Source: Luidia sarsii (lineage: Eukaryota; Echinodermata; Asteroidea; Paxillosida; Luidiidae). Taken from it: DNA of 64,000 nucleotides. Shown here one piece after another: positions 59,299-64,000 of this stretch (position 1 is the first letter of the stretch; every line of letters starts with the position of its first letter). The stretch covers positions 6,111,476 through 6,175,475 of the forward strand of contig OX465110.1 in NCBI GenBank assembly GCA_949987565.1, in the 5' to 3' direction. The notes below the pieces were generated by a model. The model was given only the letters and a program-made list of their open reading frames with translations. It had not been told where the DNA came from and did no database searches. Position numbers and translations under genes: made by a program.

Positions 59299-59500
59299 CG
59301 GATATGATCGGCATGGTTCGGATTTGATCGGCACGGTCCGGATATGATCGCGTGGTTCGGATTCATCGGCATGGGTTCGGATTTGGTCGGCATGATTCGA
59401 ATTTCATCGGCATGGTTCGGATTTCATCGGCATGGGTTCGGATTTTGTCGGCATGATTCGGATTTCATCGGCATGGGTTCGGATTTGGTCGCACGGATCG
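59299..59500 (+). repeat. Minisatellite, about 22-bp unit
   Basis: Units of the type ttcggatttcatcggcatgg, with variants ttgatcgg, ttggtcgg and ttttgtcgg. It is followed to about 59720 by degenerate cggctcgactcg words. Confidence 0.9.
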
Positions 59501-59720
59501 GATCGGGTCGGCGCAGCTCGGCTCGACTCGACTCGACTCATTTCGGGTAGGACAATATCGGTTTAGCCGTGCTCTGCCCGCCCTCGCCTTGGCTCCACTC
59601 GGCTTGGTTCGGCGCTGATCGGCTCAACTCGTTTCGGATAGGCTCGGCTCCGTTCGGCTTCCCTCGGGTCTGCTCGGCTCGGCTCGAGTCGGCATGGATC
59701 AGCTCGGCTGGCCTCGGTTC

Positions 59721-60829
59721 AGCCCCATTAAAACTGATACTGAGAAGGCACTCACACGTGCAAAGAGCCACTCCGTGTTTGCCAACGAATCGTGCCCTCG
59801 GACCTAAGGTGTGACACGTTCTCAACCGCAGACCCAAATCGTGAGCTCTGGTCTAAGGAAGCCCGGGGTAGGCGGCGTGGGATCAGACGCGGTGCATTGG
59901 CTCACGGTCTAAAGGCTTAGTACGGTACGGTCACGGCTCACCGGCAGCCGAGACTGTAGTCACGGGGCCCGTGCTCGAACAGTACGGCGTCCACACCTGA
60001 CCCTGAGTGGCTAAAAGACGGAGTTGTCGATATATACCCTGTGCTGGACACACCTATTCGCAATGAGAGCGTGGCCCTTTTTCCGAACCACCATCCACTA
60101 CAGGGTCTCCTATGGCAATCAGTACAGTATCACGGAACCTATACCGACTTTAGCAACCCTGCTCCAAATTTTATGGTCGTTATTCCGACCCTAAAATTAT
60201 AGTCAATCCATTTCTGACCAAAAGCGCGTGCGGTACCGTAAAGGTCATTTTTGTTTGTATCTGTTCCGAGGTCACATCACGATCACGATCGTCCTTGTGA
60301 ATTAACAGTGCATACATACATCTAGCCTCCTTGAATTACGGCCTCCATACCAATGGACAAAGGCAATGGCTGAGCCATTCAAGGTCGCATCTTTACCTCG
60401 TGACCATTCGTGATATAAAAAAAATTGGCTACGCGTTGAGTGGTTCGTTAGTCTCCAATCCAGTCGCTCATTTACGACTCGTATGACTGTATATACCCAG
60501 CGGCCGAGTTGAGAGCGCTACGGCGTCTCTTACGGGGTATACGGGAGAGCATTGCCGGACAATCATTTGGTTCGGTTCCACGGGAGCGTGTCTAGCGAAT
60601 GCAAATACCGCTACGCCACTCCACTCCGCGGCCTCTTCGCTCCCATCTACATCTCTGCTCAAGGAATGACTAAGACGTTTATAGCCTCTAAAGTGTATAC
60701 CTTGGAGCACTCGTAGAACGAGGGGGACTCTTAATGTTAGTATTTCGCCGAAGCAGCACGTGGGTGATTCGCTTGAGCTGAACAAGGCACGCACGGGGAT
60801 TTAAGATTCAAGACATAACCTGGGTGGTC
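59721..60829. other. Intergenic
   Basis: Mixed-composition sequence without recognisable coding regions or repeats. Confidence 0.5.
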
Positions 60830-61265
60830 GGGTTCTCTCTCTCTCTCTCTCACTCTATCTTTCCTCTGTCTCTCTCTTCTATCTGTCTCTCTCTCCTCCT
60901 CCCTCTCTCTCTCCTTCCCCCTCTCCATCCCTCTCTCTCCCTGTCTTCTCTCTCCCTCTCTTCTCTCTCTCTTAATTCTCTCTCTTCTCTCTCTATTCTC
61001 TCTCTCTTAATTCCCTCTCCTCTCTTTCCCTCTCTCTCTCTTCTCTCTTCTCTCTCTCTTCTATCTCTCCTCTCTCTCTCTCCCTCTCTCGCTCTCTTCT
61101 CTCTCTTCTCTCCCTTCTCTCCCTTCTCTCTCTTCTCTATCTCTACTTCTCTCTCTTCTCTCACTCTCTCTTCTCTTCTCTCTACCTCTCTCTTCTCTGC
61201 CTCTCCCCCTCTCTCTTCTCTCTACCTCTCACTCTCTTCTCTCTACCTCTCTCTCTCTCTCGTTT
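60830..61265. repeat. (CT)n/(CTCTTCTCT)n pyrimidine tract
   Basis: About 430 bases of tctctctc, ctcttctctc and ccctctct units. No coding. Confidence 0.95.
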
Positions 61266-61534
61266 CATAAAATTTAATTCGAAATCTTCCTCAATAGTTG
61301 GTCGGTACACACCCCCACCCCCTTCTCTAAGAAAAACCACTTCATCGGTTTACACAAGTCCTTGATTTCGGCATGGATTTGAGGAGAGTGAAAATGGAAA
61401 AGCACTGGGCATTCATCACTTATTACATCGAGCATGTAATTACATTCTCCTCTACGCAAACATCATGCTATATCTACGATGCAACGAGGCACCCGCTGCT
61501 ATACAATATTCGAATCCGTCACACGACCTCGACC

Positions 61535-61607
61535 AGCTCGGTGGTCAAGTGGTTAAGACGTCTCCGCTAGAAAGCGGGAGTCGCGGGTTCGAATCCAGTC
61601 CGAGCTG
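61535..61607 (+). tRNA. tRNA-like sequence, probably pseudogene or SINE head
   Basis: Acceptor arms AGCTCGG and CCGAGCT pair over seven positions. The A-box TGGTCAAGTGG and B-box GGTTCGAATCC fit consensus. The anticodon arm is poor (CCGC/GCGG with a six-base loop, or loop CTAGAAA with mismatches), and the T-stem has a mismatch. It lies between two direct copies of a 35-base phrase with gggcattca at 61396-61436 and 61640-61676, which suggests a composite retroposon. Confidence 0.45.
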
Positions 61608-61699
61608 CCTGAAGTTTGTTTTCATCAGGCATCGGGCAAAGCGCTGGGCATTCACCGCTTATCACGTCGAGCATGGCAGAAACCCTCGTTGAAGAGCAG

Positions 61700-62500
61700 A
61701 GCAAGTTATGCAAATACATGTAGGAATGCGCATACATCAGCGAACATTAGCATTATTTTTATGTTTATAGCATCCTGAGTTAAATTGCGCGTGTATCGTG
61801 CACGGAGCACGAATACTCTATCGAGGGTCGTCTGGACGAGACCCAGCGAGCCCCAATCTGGAACGTGGCAGCGGACATTTTTACGACAGCGAAATGTGGA
61901 TCCCGACCCTGAATACGGACTCTCATTTCCATTACTGAATAATGAACCAGGAGCTATATAATTGTTTCTCAGTCGGACGATCTTTTTTTTGGCGTAATCA
62001 CCGTCCTTTCGGTGGCATTGCCATATCTGCCATTGCGATTGCGTTCACTAGAAGTGCCGGTTTGCCCCCCCCCCCCAAAAAAAAAAAAAAAAATATATAT
62101 AAAAAAATTATATATATATAATAGGATGAAAGCCGAGGGGGAACCCATGCAGATATAAAAATGTGCGTCATGTAAAAAAAAAATGATTCTCTTCAAAGGA
62201 GGGTAGAGAATGCACGTCAGTCGATCGGCAATTATATTACGCGCAAGGAACGATTGTCGAGTCCTCATGATTATTGTGTAGGGAGGTGTGTGTGTGTGTG
62301 TTTTTTTGTAAGTGCCGTTCGTCAAGACTACTTGGTGTGACGTGACGTGAGTTTTCTTGGCGTTTGTGTCTTCTCCACCCCCTTACAACTCGTCCTATGA
62401 CACCACGGGACCTGGATCGACCTCGACTGTCTTATACAGGGCACGGGGATTCTCTTTTGTTCGCTTTCTCCCTCGGGTGATCAGGTACGGTTTGGTTTCG
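61700..62500. other. Intergenic
   Basis: Contains a C-run/A-run/TA-repeat junction (62066-62123) and short open frames. No gene was recognised. Confidence 0.5.
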
Positions 62501-63120
62501 TCTGTCTCTATGTTCCTGTCTCTGGCTCTCTCCTTTCGCTCTCTCTCCACCTCTCTCCCTCTCACTCTCTCCCTCGCTCTCTCCCCCTCTCTCTCACCCC
62601 CTCTCTCTCTCTCGCTCTCTCTCACCCTCTCTCTCACCCTCTCTCACCCCCTCTCTCACCCCCTCTCTCTCTCCCCTCTCTCTCACCCTCTCTCTCACCC
62701 CTCTCTCTCCCCCTCGCTCTCACCTTCCCTCTCTCTCCGCCTCTCTCTCCCCCTCTTCCTCTCTCTCTCTCCCCTCTCTCTCGTCCTCTCCTTTTTGTCT
62801 CTCATTGGCTCTTTCGGTTCATGTATCCCCCTTCTCGCTATAGTTGTCCTCTTTCTCTATCTTTCTATTCCTCCCTGCGTCTCTCACCGTCTCACTGCCT
62901 CTCTCTATCTCTCTCTCCCTGCCCCTCTCACCCATTCAATCTACTTCTCTCCTTTCTTTTGGTCGCTTTCTGTGTCTGTCTGTCTCTCCCTTCTCTCTCC
63001 CTCTGCCAGTCTCCGTCCTCTCTCTCTTTCTCTCTACCTCCGTCTCGCTGTTTCTCCCTTTCTCCCTTTCTATCTCTCTGTTTCTCTCAATCTGTCTCTC
63101 TGACTCTCTCCCCTTTCTCT
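62500..63120. repeat. (CT)n-rich pyrimidine tract
   Basis: About 600 bases of ctctctcaccc, ctctccct and tctgtctc units. The Ser/Leu-rich frames are artefacts. Confidence 0.93.
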
Positions 63121-63590
63121 TCTCTTCGCACGCTGACGATCAGCCACGCGCAGGCACGCGTGCGGACGGCCGAGCCGCGCGGATGATAAGAGATATACCC
63201 TCCCTGTTTCCCGTCGGCCAGAGGATTACAACGCGGCCGCCTCGGACACGAACGGTTGCTAGGACACCCGCGCCCACCTCCTGCCCCGCCGGGACGCGCT
63301 GCCAGGGCGGTTGTCAACGACTCAAGCTGGCTGGCTGGCCGATTTGCCGTCTGGCAGTGCGCGTGCAGAGAGGGGCAACGCTGCGGAGGACGAGGGGGAG
63401 AAGGAGAAGGAGAAGGAGGAGGAGGAGATGGTCCGGTCTGGTGAGGAAGCAATTATTATTGTGCACGAGCATGCACAAGGAGGCCCGATATGTCGGTACA
63501 TAGTGTGCGGAACGCGGACAGACATCGGCTAATTAAAACAGAAAAGTCCTGGAGGTAATGTGCTTGGCTGGGGTCAGGGCACGCACATTG
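63120..63590. other. GC-rich island between pyrimidine tracts
   Basis: CpG-rich sequence (gcggacggccgagccgcgcg and ctgccccgccgggacgcgct) with a short GGAGAA run at 63390-63428. Open frames exist on both strands, but none shows a recognisable domain. It could hold an exon or promoter. Confidence 0.35.
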
Positions 63591-64000
63591 AACCATCTCT
63601 CTCTATCTATCTCGCTGTCTCTCCCTCTCTCTTCTCTCTTCTCTCTCTCTATCTATCTATCTCGCTGTCTCTCCCTTTCTCTTCTCTCTTCTCTCTCTCT
63701 CTATCTATCTATCTATCTCTCTCTCTCTCCCCTCTCTCTCTCTCTCTGGATCTCTCTCCCTCTCTCTTCTCTCTCTCTATCTATCTATCTCTTGTCTACC
63801 TCTCTCTGTCTCTCTCTCCTCTCTCTCCCTATCTCTGTATCTTCTCTGTCTCTTCTCCCTGTCTCTCTCTTTCATCCCTGTCTTTCCCTCTCTCTATGTG
63901 TCTCTCTGTCTCTCTGTCTCTCTGTCACTCTGTCACTCTCTCTCTCTCTCTCCCTCACTTATTCTCTCTCTCTGTCTCCCTCTCCATCTCTCTCTTCCCC
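63590..64000. repeat. (CT)n/(CTAT)n pyrimidine tract, continuing beyond the window
   Basis: Includes atctatctatct runs and a duplicated block tatctcgctgtctctccct (63606 and 63658). Confidence 0.95.

Overview
This is eukaryotic genomic DNA. It has split genes with GT-AG introns, long non-coding stretches, many dispersed repeats, and a 200-base assembly gap. The content (a CTNNBL1 orthologue, a tandem array of secreted fucolectin-type lectins, tRNA-derived SINE heads, LINE and Penelope-like remnants, frequent AGGCCT-type palindromes) fits a marine invertebrate, probably a deuterostome such as an echinoderm or a cephalochordate. The species cannot be fixed from sequence alone.

Region 1 (1-6823, + strand) holds the 3' half of CTNNBL1, the armadillo-fold spliceosome-associated protein. 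Six exons join in frame into 281 codons plus stop. The introns carry repeat copies, a TIR element and low-complexity DNA.

Region 2 (6.8-10.9 kb) is gene-free. It contains a tandem repeat with a period of about 190 bp, a TIR element with a telomere-like core, and a large foldback hairpin.

Region 3 (10.9-38.5 kb, - strand) is the most interesting part: five tandem paralogues, called here A to E, of a secreted lectin. The reconstructed architecture is signal peptide, then FTP (fucolectin/F5-8C-like) domain over three exons, then a PAN/apple-like last exon. In each gene the five exons sum to a multiple of three with matching phase-1 junctions, giving proteins of about 260-286 residues. The array grew by segmental duplication: B+C (about 16.7-26.0 kb) recurs almost unchanged as D+E (about 30.7-38.5 kb) with one 1477-bp indel. 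Gene D is a mosaic of A-, B- and C-like patches. Duplicated first exons, a duplicated start of the last exon, and two orphan PAN-exon fragments show ongoing birth and death. LINE fragments lie inside and between the genes.

Region 4 (38.5-64 kb) has no gene I can support. It contains MITE families (one with its empty target site still readable), a degenerate THAP-like coding fragment, SINE heads, retroelement 3' ends with microsatellite tails, a minisatellite next to the N gap, and very long purine/pyrimidine-asymmetric simple repeats. The long open frames in these simple repeats are not genes.
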